Assembly (NCBI GenBank): GCA_031415695.1
Contig: JANOSH010000009.1
Span: 1-33,867 of the forward strand
Source: JANOSH01 sp031415695
Lineage (GTDB): Bacteria > Actinomycetota > Acidimicrobiia > Acidimicrobiales > Ilumatobacteraceae
Direction of reading: 5' to 3'
Length of the DNA stretch: 33,867 nucleotides
Part shown: in pieces, positions 14,577 through 23,403 of the stretch
How the letters are laid out: every line of letters starts with the position of its first letter
How positions within the stretch are numbered: position 1 is the stretch's first letter
The notes under the pieces: model-generated
The model's database searches: none
What the model saw: only the letters and a program-made list of their open reading frames with translations
Told to the model about the DNA's origin: nothing
Position numbers and translations under genes: made by a program

Positions 14577-15144
14577 GATCAACACGGCCCAAGCGGCCCA
14601 TGCCGCAGCCAACATCGGATTCCAACTTCTTGCCGGCCCACCGTCTCGTGCTGTCACCGCACTCGGATCTACCGAACGCAAGCCGGGAAACCCCGGTGAC
14701 CCGTGGCTCACGGCCGCTCAGCTCTTCATCCTCGAGATCGACCACGTCGAGATCGGAACCTTCACCGAGGTGAGCGGACTCACGGTGAACATCGCTGTCG
14801 AACCCGTGGAGGAAGGCGGACAGAACCAGTTCGTGCATCAGTTCCCCGGCCGCATGACCTGGCCGAACATCACGCTGAAACGCGGGGTCGTCGCCGACGA
14901 CAACCTCTTTGACTGGATCGCCCACACATCAGGCGACGGCTTCGGGAAGGCGGGAAACAAGTTCGTATCGAGCAGCGGTGCCATCAGCCTCATCACCGCC
15001 CGCGGCACGCGGCTTCGCGCCTGGAACATCGACCGGGCCTTTCCGGTGCGATGGAGCGGCCCGAGCTTTGCGGTGAATTCGACCGAAGTCCCAAGCGAAG
15101 AACTGGAGATCGCCCACCATGGGTTCAAACCCCGGAACCTCTGA
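14569..15144 (+). CDS. second tube protein (T4 gp19 family, Pvc5-like)
   Basis: 191 aa from TTG 14569, with GGAGG and AGGAG just upstream. After an Ala-rich N-terminal 45 residues the tube domain begins: QLFILEIDHVEIGTFTEVSG (about 51-70), then FVHQFPGRMTWPNITLKRGV, DNLFDWIAHTSGDG, and the terminal AWNIDRAFPVRWSGPSFAVN...EELEIAHHGF. It is longer at the N-terminus than the first tube protein. It probably forms the tube-initiating ring next to the spike, as Pvc5 does. Confidence 0.9.
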   Translation: MPEINTAQAAHAAANIGFQLLAGPPSRAVTALGSTERKPGNPGDPWLTAAQLFILEIDHVEIGTFTEVSGLTVNIAVEPVEEGGQNQFVHQFPGRMTWPNITLKRGVVADDNLFDWIAHTSGDGFGKAGNKFVSSSGAISLITARGTRLRAWNIDRAFPVRWSGPSFAVNSTEVPSEELEIAHHGFKPRNL

Positions 15145-17293
15145 CGCGCCGCCGTTGCGTCGTGCGCTTGCGAGCGCTCGGGGCGCAGCGGGTCGAACAC
15201 CGATGGGCTGCGGACGGCTCGTGCGATCGTTGCGACCCACGACCATCGAGTCTCCTCGCCCGGGCATGCTCGGCCGTCACCTCCGGGGCGAGACCATCGA
15301 TCCGCTGGTGCGACCTCCCACAGGATTCGCACCGACGACGTGGCTGCTCACGAGGAGGTCTTCTCATGCCGCTATGGCGACACCATTTCGTGCGAGCCCT
15401 TCCGTCGCACATCGGCGGCACCGCTCGCGCACCGACTCATCCGGCGACGCTCCGCTGAGTCCGACCGTCTCGCCGGTGATGGATCGGTTGCCGATCCGAC
15501 GGACAGCGACGCCAGCGGCGATCTCCCCTGCGCCTCGTCCCGCCGGACATCGATCCGCCTTCGGGCGAGCGCCGCTGGTGGGACCAAACCGCCGTGGTAC
15601 ACCAAGCGTCCCCACGGCCGTTCGCTCCCGATCCGAGGCAAGTCGAAGCGCAGACCTCGGTTCCGACCGGAAGCCCGTTCACGCGCCGGCACCGAGGGTT
15701 CAGGAAGTAACGACAGTTCGACGGGATCGTTCGATCATGTCGAAGGCGATCGTCCGTCGCATCGGCGTCAGCGATGCGTTCACCCGTCAATCGACGCTGC
15801 CGGTTAGGTCGACGTTGTCGAGGTCGAGCCTCAGCCGGCCGCCCCTTCGGGGTTTCGAAGGGGCGGCGCGACGCAATCGACCGCCGACGACCGACCCATC
15901 AGCGCTGCCTACCACCCGTCCCGCACACCGCGCCGCCTTTCGATCCGCTCCAGCGATCCGTATCGACGAGGGCGTGACACCGCGTCAACCCACACCGGCG
16001 ATGAGGCGGGCCGTGGGAAGCAGCGATCGCATCGGGTCACGCGCCCGGCAGGCGCAGCGGCGCCCAGTCCAGCTGGCCGTGGCTCGAGGGGCGACGGAGG
16101 CTCGCAAGGCGGTGGGACCGAGGACGAAGACCTCCTCGGTCCACCACGGCCAAGCGTTCCACCCGACACGACAAGGGGACCCCAAGCCCAGGAAGGCTGG
16201 GCCGCTCTCGCCGCTCGTGAGCAATCTCTCACCGATGCTTGCGGCTAGCGCGTTGCACGGCATGATCGCTCGGGAGGCACGCCGCTCGGTTCACACGATG
16301 AACCGCCCGTCGTCCCAGCAAGGTGACCGGCCCAACACGCCAGAGCCTCACGCGCCGCTTCGGCGCGCGGTCCGCACCGTGCCTGCGATGCCCGGTATGG
16401 CACCGGCACTTGCAGCACGACAGGCAATTCGTCGTGTCACCGATGCGCGGCGACATGTGGCGCAGGCCGGACAAAGCGCGTCACCGCACAGCGACGGTAC
16501 TGCGGCGGCAACCACGTCGGCTGCACCACGATCGTCGACGGATCGACGGCTGCGACCTCCGAAGGAACGCACCCGCGTCGTCGGACCTCCTTCCGGTCAC
16601 CACCCGGTTCCGGGGTCCCGTGCGTCGATGGGTCGCCATGCAGCGGGCCTCCCGGCCATGAGCGACCGGAGGTCTGCCTCGTGGTCGGCACTTCCGCGGG
16701 TCATCGGTAGCGTCGTGACAACTGCTCCCGCGCGAGTTGTCGCTTCCGCCCCCACCCGGATCAACGCGACGAACACGGGAGAACCTTCGCCGGGCGCAGG
16801 GCAGGCCGATCGCCGACCCACACAGAGCACACCGCGCACCCCGAGCCCGCCGAGCACCCCGAGCCCGCCGAACCGACCGCCCAGTGGACAACGATCGGTG
16901 CGGCCCGCGGTGGCCCTACGCCGGCAAGAGTCCGGTGCAACCCGCGACTCGGCCCGCGTCCCGGTCAGCCATACGAAGCTCACGTCGACCCCTCTCGACA
17001 ACCAACCGAGATCCCGACCGTCGTCGTCCCCCAGTTCGACGGAGGCCTCGGCCGCCCGGAAACGGACTGCCACGGTCACCCGGTCACGCTCGTCGGCGCG
17101 CGCGGCCGCTGCGAGCACTCCCCACATCCAGCGCGACCTGGCTAAGGGAACATCATCGGGCACGGCGCGGTCGCAACTCGCCGGCCACGATGCTCGGCAG
17201 ACGATCGACATGGATCGCCTGATGCTCGACCTGCAGGACCGCATTCTCACCGAAATCGATCGCCGCGGTGGTCGCTACAACGGGAGCTTCTGA
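15119..17293 (+). CDS. long Arg/Pro/Ser-rich disordered eCIS protein with conserved C-terminal tail
   Basis: 724 aa, almost entirely low complexity (Arg, Pro, Ser, Ala, Thr). Only the last 29 residues look folded: DMDRLMLDLQDRILTEIDRR followed by GGRYNGSF, an amphipathic helix plus GGRY tail that I associate with eCIS linker proteins. A basic motif recurs: LRRAL 13-17, IVRRI 211-215, MRRAV 295-299, LRRAV 414-418, AIRRV 436-440; an IQR occurs at 670-672 and a TPSPPSTPSPP repeat near 574-584. The early LRRAL supports the ATG at 15119, which overlaps the tube gene by 26 bp. Other frames are open here too, so the first 100 residues are less certain. It may be a length-determining or cargo-holding filament, but no family function is established. 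Confidence 0.68.
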   Translation: MGSNPGTSDAPPLRRALASARGAAGRTPMGCGRLVRSLRPTTIESPRPGMLGRHLRGETIDPLVRPPTGFAPTTWLLTRRSSHAAMATPFRASPSVAHRRHRSRTDSSGDAPLSPTVSPVMDRLPIRRTATPAAISPAPRPAGHRSAFGRAPLVGPNRRGTPSVPTAVRSRSEASRSADLGSDRKPVHAPAPRVQEVTTVRRDRSIMSKAIVRRIGVSDAFTRQSTLPVRSTLSRSSLSRPPLRGFEGAARRNRPPTTDPSALPTTRPAHRAAFRSAPAIRIDEGVTPRQPTPAMRRAVGSSDRIGSRARQAQRRPVQLAVARGATEARKAVGPRTKTSSVHHGQAFHPTRQGDPKPRKAGPLSPLVSNLSPMLAASALHGMIAREARRSVHTMNRPSSQQGDRPNTPEPHAPLRRAVRTVPAMPGMAPALAARQAIRRVTDARRHVAQAGQSASPHSDGTAAATTSAAPRSSTDRRLRPPKERTRVVGPPSGHHPVPGSRASMGRHAAGLPAMSDRRSASWSALPRVIGSVVTTAPARVVASAPTRINATNTGEPSPGAGQADRRPTQSTPRTPSPPSTPSPPNRPPSGQRSVRPAVALRRQESGATRDSARVPVSHTKLTSTPLDNQPRSRPSSSPSSTEASAARKRTATVTRSRSSARAAAASTPHIQRDLAKGTSSGTARSQLAGHDARQTIDMDRLMLDLQDRILTEIDRRGGRYNGSF

Positions 17294-17964
17294 TGGCGGT
17301 TACGAAAGCGGCGATCGACATCGAGGACGGCGAGAAGATCGGCATGGTCAAGGCCATCGAATGCATGTTCAACCCGAGAGAGTTCACGATCACCAAGGGC
17401 GCCGACTGGAGATCGGACGACACGGTAGGAACGGCGCTCGGGACGCCCCGCTTCGTCTCGGTGACACAGGGTTCGTTCACGCTCGACCTGACGTTCGACA
17501 CCACCTCGTCGGGCATCGCAGTCACGAAACACACCGACCTGTTGCTCCGCCTCGTCGAGCCCAACAGCCATCTCAAAGACGACAAAGGGGAGAAGGAGCG
17601 GCCGCCTTGCGTGTGGTTCCGCTGGGGGCAGTGGAAGTCGTTCAAGTCGGTCGTCAGCAGCGTCTCGGTCACCTTCACCTATTTTGCATCCGACGGCACA
17701 CCGCTCCGAGCGACGGCATCGGTTTCGTTTCAGCAGGTCGAGGCGGAGAACACCTGGCCGAGGCAGAACCCAACGTCGCACACGCCGGTACCTCATCGAG
17801 TCCATCAGCTTCAGCGCGGTGAGACTCTCGACCGGGTCGCCTATCGGTACTTCAACGACGCGACCGGGTGGCGAGACATTGCGAGGGCCAACCAGATCAC
17901 CGATCCGCTAGCCGTGCCCGTCGGCGCGCTCCTGATCATCCCCCGAAGGGAGCGGCTCACATGA
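17293..17964 (+). CDS. LysM-containing spike/baseplate adaptor (Pvc7-like)
   Basis: 223 aa, start at TGATG overlap with the previous gene. Residues 15-155 match the CIS tube/adaptor domain (KAIECMFNPREFTITKGADW, TPRFVSVTQGSFTLDLTFDT, a variable acidic Lys-rich loop, SVTFTYFASDGTPLRATASV). Residues 168-217 are a LysM domain (VHQLQRGETLDRVAYRYFN, WRDIARANQI, GALLIIP). In eCIS and gp53-type proteins the LysM domain is a baseplate protein-protein module and not necessarily a peptidoglycan binder. It sits between the tube and the VgrG spike genes, matching its structural role. The stop overlaps the next ATG. Confidence 0.9.
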   Translation: MAVTKAAIDIEDGEKIGMVKAIECMFNPREFTITKGADWRSDDTVGTALGTPRFVSVTQGSFTLDLTFDTTSSGIAVTKHTDLLLRLVEPNSHLKDDKGEKERPPCVWFRWGQWKSFKSVVSSVSVTFTYFASDGTPLRATASVSFQQVEAENTWPRQNPTSHTPVPHRVHQLQRGETLDRVAYRYFNDATGWRDIARANQITDPLAVPVGALLIIPRRERLT

Positions 17965-19757
17965 GTGGCGGCTTCCTCCCCGATGTCGCCATCACCGTCG
18001 ACGGTAAAGAGTTGGATGCCGCCGCGTACGACTGCCTCGTCGAAGTACGCGCCGAGAGTTCGATACAGCTCCCTGATCAGGTACAGCTCCGGTTTCTCGA
18101 TCCGGCGTTCACGTTGTACGACTCCGGCCCATTCGCCATCGGCGCTCGCATCAAGGTCGCCCTGTCCAACGACGGACCCCCGCGACCGGTCGTCGACTGC
18201 TACGTCACGGCCATCGGCGTCGACTCGGGGGCCGATACCTTGATGTCGCTCGTCGTCACCGCGCTCGGAGCCGACCACCGGCTGTACCGCGGAACGAAGT
18301 TGGCGAACTACGTCGACATGAGCGACAGTGCCATCGCCGCCAAGGTCGCTGCAGACGCCGGGCTGAAGTCGTCGGTCGACGCGAGCGACGTCACCCACGC
18401 CTATGTGATGCAAGCGGGGCCCGACAACCGCTTTCTCGACGACATCGCCCATCGACTCGGGTACCGCTGGTGGGTCGATGGCGACACGCTCCACTTCAAG
18501 AAGTCGGTGCCCTCAGCGGTGAGCCACAGGTTCTTGTGGGGAACAGACGAGCTGCTCAGCCTCAAGGTGACCTGCTCGAGTGCGGACGCGACAAGCAGCG
18601 CAGAAGTCCGGGCCTGGAACCCAGACACCCAGGAAGCGACCGTCGGCCGGGCGACGTCGTCGCCGGGTTTGGCGCTCCTCGGAACGACGGCGACCGGCCC
18701 GACACATGCAGCAGCATCGGCACGGCAGCTCGCCAAGGTCGGCCGATTCCAGGCGACCCGACCTGTCGCCGATGTGACCGCCGCCAACAAGATGGCCGAA
18801 GGGCTCTGCGCACGCGCTGCCGCCGACGAGGTGGTGCTCCGAGGTTCGGCGCGAGGCACCCCAACGCTTCGCGCCGGAACGAACCTTCGGCTCGACGGCC
18901 TCGGCGGGAAGCTCAGCGGGGAATACCGCGTTGCGACCGTCGAACACGTCTACACCGCAAAGGCTGGCTACATCACGCGATTCACCTCGGGCGGACAGAC
19001 TCCGACCGGTGTCGTCGACCTACTCGGCGGGCACCCAACGTCGCTTCCCTGGGATAGCGCGCAGCTGGTCATCGGTGTCGTAACAAACCTTGAAGACCCC
19101 GAACGGCCGTCTGGGGTCAAAGTCACCTTTCCGACCCTGTCCGACACGTTCGAGAGCGCCTGGGCCCGCGTCGTAATGCCCGGCGCCGGCAACGACGATG
19201 GCAAGGGCAGAGGCCTGCAGCTGCTCCCCGAGGTCGGCGACGAGGTACTGGTCGGATTCGAACACGGTGACCCGCAACGGCCGATCGTCCTCGGTGGGCT
19301 TTGCAGCACGAAGCTCCCTCCCCCGCTCACGAACGACAAGATCGTGCAAGGCGGAAGGGTCGCAACACGCGTCTGGCAGAGCCGTGGCGGCCACTTCATC
19401 GCGCTGCACGACAGCGAATCCGAGACTCCCGATTCGATTGTCCTGCAGGTAGCGGGCGGCAACACGGTGCTCACCATCGGGACCGAGGGGATCACGCTGG
19501 TAAGCGACCGCGCTATCGACATCGCCTGCGAAGGTGCACTCAGCCTGTCCTCCGCAGGCGACGTCACCATCGAGGGAAACAACATCGCGCTGGCCGCGAC
19601 ACAAGACGTCACGATCGAGGGAGTGAGCGTCAGCGTGGCAGGACACAAATCCGTGGAAATCGGCGGCCCGAGAGTCGACATTGCGGCCGACGCACAGCTC
19701 AGCCTCGACGGGGGCGCTACAGCCGAACTCAAAGGCGGAATGGTGACGGTGAATTGA
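17961..19757 (+). CDS. VgrG/gp5-like spike protein (Pvc8-like)
   Basis: 598 aa, ATGA coupling. The N-terminal two thirds are the phage late control D-like region (DVAITVDGKELDAAAYDCLV, RFLDDIAHRLGYRWWVDGDT, MAEGLCARAAADEVVLRGSA). The gp5 OB-fold follows at about 350-460 (VIGVVTNLEDPERPSGVKVT, WARVVMPGAGNDDGKG, LLPEVGDEVLVGFEHGDPQR, PIVLGGL). The end is a beta-helix of short repeats (GDVTIEGNNIALAATQDVTI..., KSVEIGGPRVDIAADAQLSL). It trimerises as the piercing needle below the tube and carries the PAAR-like tip encoded at 2700-3089. No enzymatic domain is appended. Confidence 0.93.
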   Translation: MSGGFLPDVAITVDGKELDAAAYDCLVEVRAESSIQLPDQVQLRFLDPAFTLYDSGPFAIGARIKVALSNDGPPRPVVDCYVTAIGVDSGADTLMSLVVTALGADHRLYRGTKLANYVDMSDSAIAAKVAADAGLKSSVDASDVTHAYVMQAGPDNRFLDDIAHRLGYRWWVDGDTLHFKKSVPSAVSHRFLWGTDELLSLKVTCSSADATSSAEVRAWNPDTQEATVGRATSSPGLALLGTTATGPTHAAASARQLAKVGRFQATRPVADVTAANKMAEGLCARAAADEVVLRGSARGTPTLRAGTNLRLDGLGGKLSGEYRVATVEHVYTAKAGYITRFTSGGQTPTGVVDLLGGHPTSLPWDSAQLVIGVVTNLEDPERPSGVKVTFPTLSDTFESAWARVVMPGAGNDDGKGRGLQLLPEVGDEVLVGFEHGDPQRPIVLGGLCSTKLPPPLTNDKIVQGGRVATRVWQSRGGHFIALHDSESETPDSIVLQVAGGNTVLTIGTEGITLVSDRAIDIACEGALSLSSAGDVTIEGNNIALAATQDVTIEGVSVSVAGHKSVEIGGPRVDIAADAQLSLDGGATAELKGGMVTVN

Positions 19758-20227
19758 TGGATGCAACGAACAACCCGGTGGCGATCGCCGAGCGCTCGAG
19801 CTCGGCCGAATCGGCAACCCGACAGACGATGGTCGAGCTTGTCGGACGCGGGATTGCCTTTCCTTTCGAAACCGACGACAGCGGCGACGTGCGGCTGACA
19901 CGCGGCGACGACGTCCGCGACGCCCTGCACATGATCATCATGACGGCACCGGGCGAACGGGTGATGCGACCGGAGTTCGGCTGTGCGATATGGGACCACG
20001 TGTTCTCGCCGGTGAACACCTCGACGCTCGGCCAGATGGCCCACGCTGTCCGACAGGCATTGTCTCGCTGGGAACCGCGGATCGAAATCGACTCCGTGAC
20101 CGTCCGTCCCGATCTCGAGGCGGAGTCGGGCACGACCGTGCACATCGAGATCGACTTCCGCCTGCGGTCCACCAATGACCGCCGCAACCTCGTTTACCCC
20201 TTCTACGTCATTCCCCAAGGTGGATGA
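19757..20227 (+). CDS. gp25-like baseplate protein (Pvc9-like)
   Basis: 156 aa. ATG 19757 overlaps the spike stop. The gp25 domain covers about 28-150: GRGIAFPFETDDSGDVRLTR, VRDALHMIIMTAPGERVMRP, EFGCAIWDHVFSPVN, LSRWEPRIEIDSVTV and the final VHIEIDFRLRSTNDRRNLVY. The EPR motif (EPRIE) is typical. In contractile systems gp25 joins the baseplate wedge to the first sheath ring and nucleates sheath assembly. The N-terminal 25 residues are a polar extension. It ends in an ATGA overlap with the baseplate J gene. Confidence 0.92.
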   Translation: MDATNNPVAIAERSSSAESATRQTMVELVGRGIAFPFETDDSGDVRLTRGDDVRDALHMIIMTAPGERVMRPEFGCAIWDHVFSPVNTSTLGQMAHAVRQALSRWEPRIEIDSVTVRPDLEAESGTTVHIEIDFRLRSTNDRRNLVYPFYVIPQGG

Positions 20228-22314
20228 TCATGGCCATCGAAGTTCCCAACCTTGACGACCGGCGCTTTCAGGACATCGTCGACGAGCTGAAGCTCAAGAT
20301 CCCCGAGTACTACCCCGCATGGACCAACCACAACGTCTCCGATCCAGGCGTCGCGCTCATCGAGCTCTTCGCCTTCATGACCGAGATGACCCTGTTCAAG
20401 CTGAACCAGCTTCCCGAACGCGCCATGAAGACATTGCTCAACACGGTCGGGTTCGAGGTGTTCCCGGCTCGGGCCGCCACCGCCGATCTCACGTTCTTCA
20501 TCACGCGCCCGCCCTCGAACCTGCCGGGCATAGCGCCCGTGAGGATTCCGTCCGGCACCCCGGTCGGCACCGACGGATCGGACGGATCGGCGGTGGTCTT
20601 CGAAACCGACGAGGAACTCGTCCTGCATCAGCCAGTCCTCGTGCGGTGCGGGCCGATGTCGGCAACGGGCGTCATCGGCGACCGGATCGACGGCAACGAC
20701 GACATCGTGTCGAGCGACAAGACCTTCGACCCGCCTCTCGTCTGCTTCGACGGCCTCGCCGCCGCTCGCCAAGAGTGGAACTCGCTGTACACCGAACTCC
20801 CGCCGGAACAGCAGCGAGGATGGCGGCCTCCGAGACGAGGGTTCCTCGGCGACGCCGTCTACTTCGGGTTCGCACGACCTCTGTCGGGTGCCGTGGTTCG
20901 TCTGACTATCGAAGCGACAACGCATGGATTCGGTGGTGACCCCGACCGACCGCCAACGGTGTGGGAAGCATCGACGCCAGAAGGGTTCGCCCGCTGCAAG
21001 GTGACCGATACCACCGCTGGTCTCAACCGAGCTGGCACCGTGGACGTCGCGATACCGGCCGACCACAGCACCGCGGAGATCGACGACGATGACGAACTGT
21101 ATTGGCTTCGTCTTCGACTCGACCCGAGCGTGTGCCCCAGCTATGAGGCGAGCCCAGAGATCGATCGTGTCTCGTTCGAGACGATCGCGGGCGTCGTGTC
21201 AGCACATCACGCGGAGCACCACGCCACGCTCGTACTGGGTTTGAGCGATGGCACCCCCGGACAGCGCTTCTCCATTGGTCGTCCGGTGATCGGCGGCGAG
21301 CGACCCGTACGGCTCTTCGTAGAGGACGAAGAGTGGACCCTCGTCGATGATTTCAGGAACGCGGCCGAAGCTGACAGGTTCTTCACGCTCGACGCCTCCA
21401 CGGGGGAGATCGCTCTTGGACCGAACCTGTTCGTCAGACGGGCCGATCGACCACAATCGCCGGGCGCCGTCATCGTTCCGGACACCGTTCAGCGGGGACA
21501 TGTTCCCCCCGCCGCTGCCAAGATCGAGGCGCGTGATTTCCGAACCGGTGGTGGGGTCGCTGGCAACCGGCCGGCGGGATCGATTCGGAATCTTCGTAAC
21601 GCGGTCAAGAACGTCAGCACGGTCACCAACTACGAGCCGGCGGTAGGCGGGGCCGACCCCGAGCCCCTCGACCGGGCCATCGAACGAGCCCCGATCGCGA
21701 TACGCGCCGGCGACCGGGCCGTGACTATCGGCGATTACGAGCGAACGGTTCGGGACGCCGCCCCAGACATTGCCAGCGTCACCTGCCGCGCCCCGGGCAC
21801 ACCGGGCGGACCGATACGGCTCCTCGTCGTACCCACCACCTCGGTGCACCCGCGGGTGCAGCGCCTTGATGACTATGAACTCCCCAACGACCTCTGCAAG
21901 CGTATCAAGGCCCACCTCGAACCAAGGCGTCACCTCGGCACGCAGCTGCTGCTGACCACGCCGTTCTATCTCGGCCTCTCGGTCGCGGTGCGGGTGCTGG
22001 GAGCGCGAGGTGTCGAGTCCGACGTCGTGCGCGACCGAGTGATCGAAAAGCTGTACCGATTCATCAATCCGATCGACGGAGGTGAAGCGGGTAAGGGGCT
22101 CGGATTCGACGAGGTCATGAGCTCGGACCGCATCATCGCTGCGTTGAGCGACATCGACGGCGTTCGCCGAGTATCCGAGGTCGAGATGTTCGAGGCTGAC
22201 GCTCGCCGCGAGGCTCGCCTCGACGGGGGACGGCACCGGATAGAACTCCCACCTGACACGCTGTTCATGTCCTTCCGGCATCGTGTCATCGTCGATCCGG
22301 AAGACCGGACATGA
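20224..22314 (+). CDS. baseplate J/gp6-like wedge protein (Pvc11-like)
   Basis: 696 aa starting MIMAIEVPNLDDRRFQDIVD (ATG 20224; ATG 20230 is an alternative). The opening KLKIPEYYPAWTNHNVSDPG followed by LIELFAFMTEMTLFKLNQLP is a strong baseplate J signature. Later IAIRAGDRAVTIGDYERTVR and YRFINPIDGGEAGKGLGFDE complete the family. Length is in the usual eCIS range. Two large wedge proteins form the baseplate in PVC-type particles; this is the first. It ends with an ATGA overlap, so stoichiometry with the next gene is coupled. Confidence 0.92.
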   Translation: MIMAIEVPNLDDRRFQDIVDELKLKIPEYYPAWTNHNVSDPGVALIELFAFMTEMTLFKLNQLPERAMKTLLNTVGFEVFPARAATADLTFFITRPPSNLPGIAPVRIPSGTPVGTDGSDGSAVVFETDEELVLHQPVLVRCGPMSATGVIGDRIDGNDDIVSSDKTFDPPLVCFDGLAAARQEWNSLYTELPPEQQRGWRPPRRGFLGDAVYFGFARPLSGAVVRLTIEATTHGFGGDPDRPPTVWEASTPEGFARCKVTDTTAGLNRAGTVDVAIPADHSTAEIDDDDELYWLRLRLDPSVCPSYEASPEIDRVSFETIAGVVSAHHAEHHATLVLGLSDGTPGQRFSIGRPVIGGERPVRLFVEDEEWTLVDDFRNAAEADRFFTLDASTGEIALGPNLFVRRADRPQSPGAVIVPDTVQRGHVPPAAAKIEARDFRTGGGVAGNRPAGSIRNLRNAVKNVSTVTNYEPAVGGADPEPLDRAIERAPIAIRAGDRAVTIGDYERTVRDAAPDIASVTCRAPGTPGGPIRLLVVPTTSVHPRVQRLDDYELPNDLCKRIKAHLEPRRHLGTQLLLTTPFYLGLSVAVRVLGARGVESDVVRDRVIEKLYRFINPIDGGEAGKGLGFDEVMSSDRIIAALSDIDGVRRVSEVEMFEADARREARLDGGRHRIELPPDTLFMSFRHRVIVDPEDRT

Positions 22315-22904
22315 GCAACTATTTGCAGGCCCAACTCCCGAACGAGATGGCGAGGGACGCGAACCTGCAGGCATTCCTCCGCGCGTTTGATGAGTTCGCC
22401 TCTGCTCTGTACGACCGCGTCGGATCACACGAGAACTCCTTCGATACCACGATCGCGCCGATGGCAATGGTCCGATGGATGGCCGAACGTTTCGGGGTCG
22501 GCATGGTCGATGCGCCCGACGAACGACAGCGGCTGGTGACGCTGGCAGCTGCATGCGGGTTCAACTACCGCGGCACGGCCGCAGCACTGCAGGCGAACCT
22601 CTCGGCCGCGATTGGAGCTCCTGTGGAGGTGTCCGATCCGACAGGTGGTTTCGACATCGTCGCTACGCCGGCGACCCGACTCACGACGGTTGGCGAAGGC
22701 GCGGCCAAGCAACAGTGGGATGGCGACGTCTCGGCGGCGCTCGCACTTCCACCACCCACGAAGCACCGCCCGGTGCAGATCAAGCTTCGCTCGTTCGGTC
22801 TTCTCTCCGCCGAACAGATCGTGGCCGAGGTCGAACGCGACATGCCGGCACACGTGAGTTACGAAATCGTTCGACCGGCACCACCGGCAAAGGAGTCGTC
22901 ATGA
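22311..22904 (+). CDS. tail protein I-like baseplate component (small Pvc12-like)
   Basis: 197 aa. LPNEMARDANLQAFLRAFDE, then ASALYDRVGSHENSFD and MAMVRWMAERFGVGMVDAPD followed by ERQRLVTLAAACGFNYRGTA match the phage tail protein I / baseplate wedge family. The second half is a small beta domain (GAPVEVSDPTGGFDIVATP, HRPVQIKLRSFG, AEQIVAEVERDMPAHVSYEI). It is far shorter than Pvc12, and no separate large Pvc12-like gene or fibre gene follows, suggesting a simplified baseplate. It ends with an ATGA overlap with the zinc-ribbon gene. Confidence 0.82.
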   Translation: MSNYLQAQLPNEMARDANLQAFLRAFDEFASALYDRVGSHENSFDTTIAPMAMVRWMAERFGVGMVDAPDERQRLVTLAAACGFNYRGTAAALQANLSAAIGAPVEVSDPTGGFDIVATPATRLTTVGEGAAKQQWDGDVSAALALPPPTKHRPVQIKLRSFGLLSAEQIVAEVERDMPAHVSYEIVRPAPPAKESS

Positions 22905-23395
22905 AGATGCCTGTCCTCAAGATATGTCCCTGGTGCTCGCGACCGCTCGTGAACGAAGCCGACCGTTCGTCGATCCTGGCTCGGAACTTCTGCGAGCACT
23001 GTGACCTGCCCCTCTTCTGGAATCGCTTCACCGATCGTTCGAAAGCCCACCGCGACACCGACCTCGGCGACCTCTCGGCGGAGGAGGCCGAGGCTCTCGA
23101 CCTGGCCCGCAGGCACCGACCCGGTGTCGCCGGCATCGAGGCGGCGGCCTCAGTGCCGTGCTGGAACTGCGGAGAGCTCAACATGCCGACCGCAACCGAA
23201 TGCGGTCTCTGCCGTGAGCAGATACCTGAACCCGTCACGTCGAAGCAGCAGGTGTCGCCACAAAAGAAGTGCCAGCCTGCCGAAGGTGCTACCGAGTCCC
23301 TGAGGTATGGCGAACCGTGGACGTGGCTCCTGGTCTCTCTCGGCATCCTGCTCCTCGGCCTCACGACCTGGTTCGTCGTGAGTGTGCTGACATAG
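22901..23395 (+). CDS. tail-anchored double zinc-ribbon membrane protein
   Basis: 164 aa. It has two Cys-pair knuckle modules: C9-x2-C12 with C31-x2-C34, and C87-x2-C90 with C101-x2-C104, each a typical zinc ribbon. A single hydrophobic helix lies at the extreme C-terminus (about 140-162, WTWLLVSLGILLLGLTTWFV). There is no signal peptide, so the ribbons should face the cytoplasm with a tail anchor in the membrane. The start overlaps the baseplate gene stop (ATGA), placing it firmly in the structural operon. A membrane docking role for the particle is an inference; I do not recognise a named family. Confidence 0.8.
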   Translation: MKMPVLKICPWCSRPLVNEADRSSILARNFCEHCDLPLFWNRFTDRSKAHRDTDLGDLSAEEAEALDLARRHRPGVAGIEAAASVPCWNCGELNMPTATECGLCREQIPEPVTSKQQVSPQKKCQPAEGATESLRYGEPWTWLLVSLGILLLGLTTWFVVSVLT

Positions 23396-23403
23396 GCCGG
23401 ACG

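Noticed and set aside
15340..15807. Alternative open frames over the start of the Arg/Pro-rich gene, including a Cys-containing frame and a frame with a good GAGGAGG-ATG at 15366
   Set aside because: They lack any recognisable family, and the 15119 frame shares LRRAL/LRRAV motifs and continues to the conserved C-terminal tail. GC-rich DNA keeps several frames open by chance.
17868..17960. Longer N-terminus for the spike protein
   Set aside because: It would overlap the LysM gene deeply, while ATG 17961 gives the usual ATGA coupling and a family-like start.
21199..22554. 451-codon minus-strand open frame opposite the baseplate genes
   Set aside because: The plus strand encodes unmistakable baseplate J and tail protein I sequences; the minus translation matches nothing.
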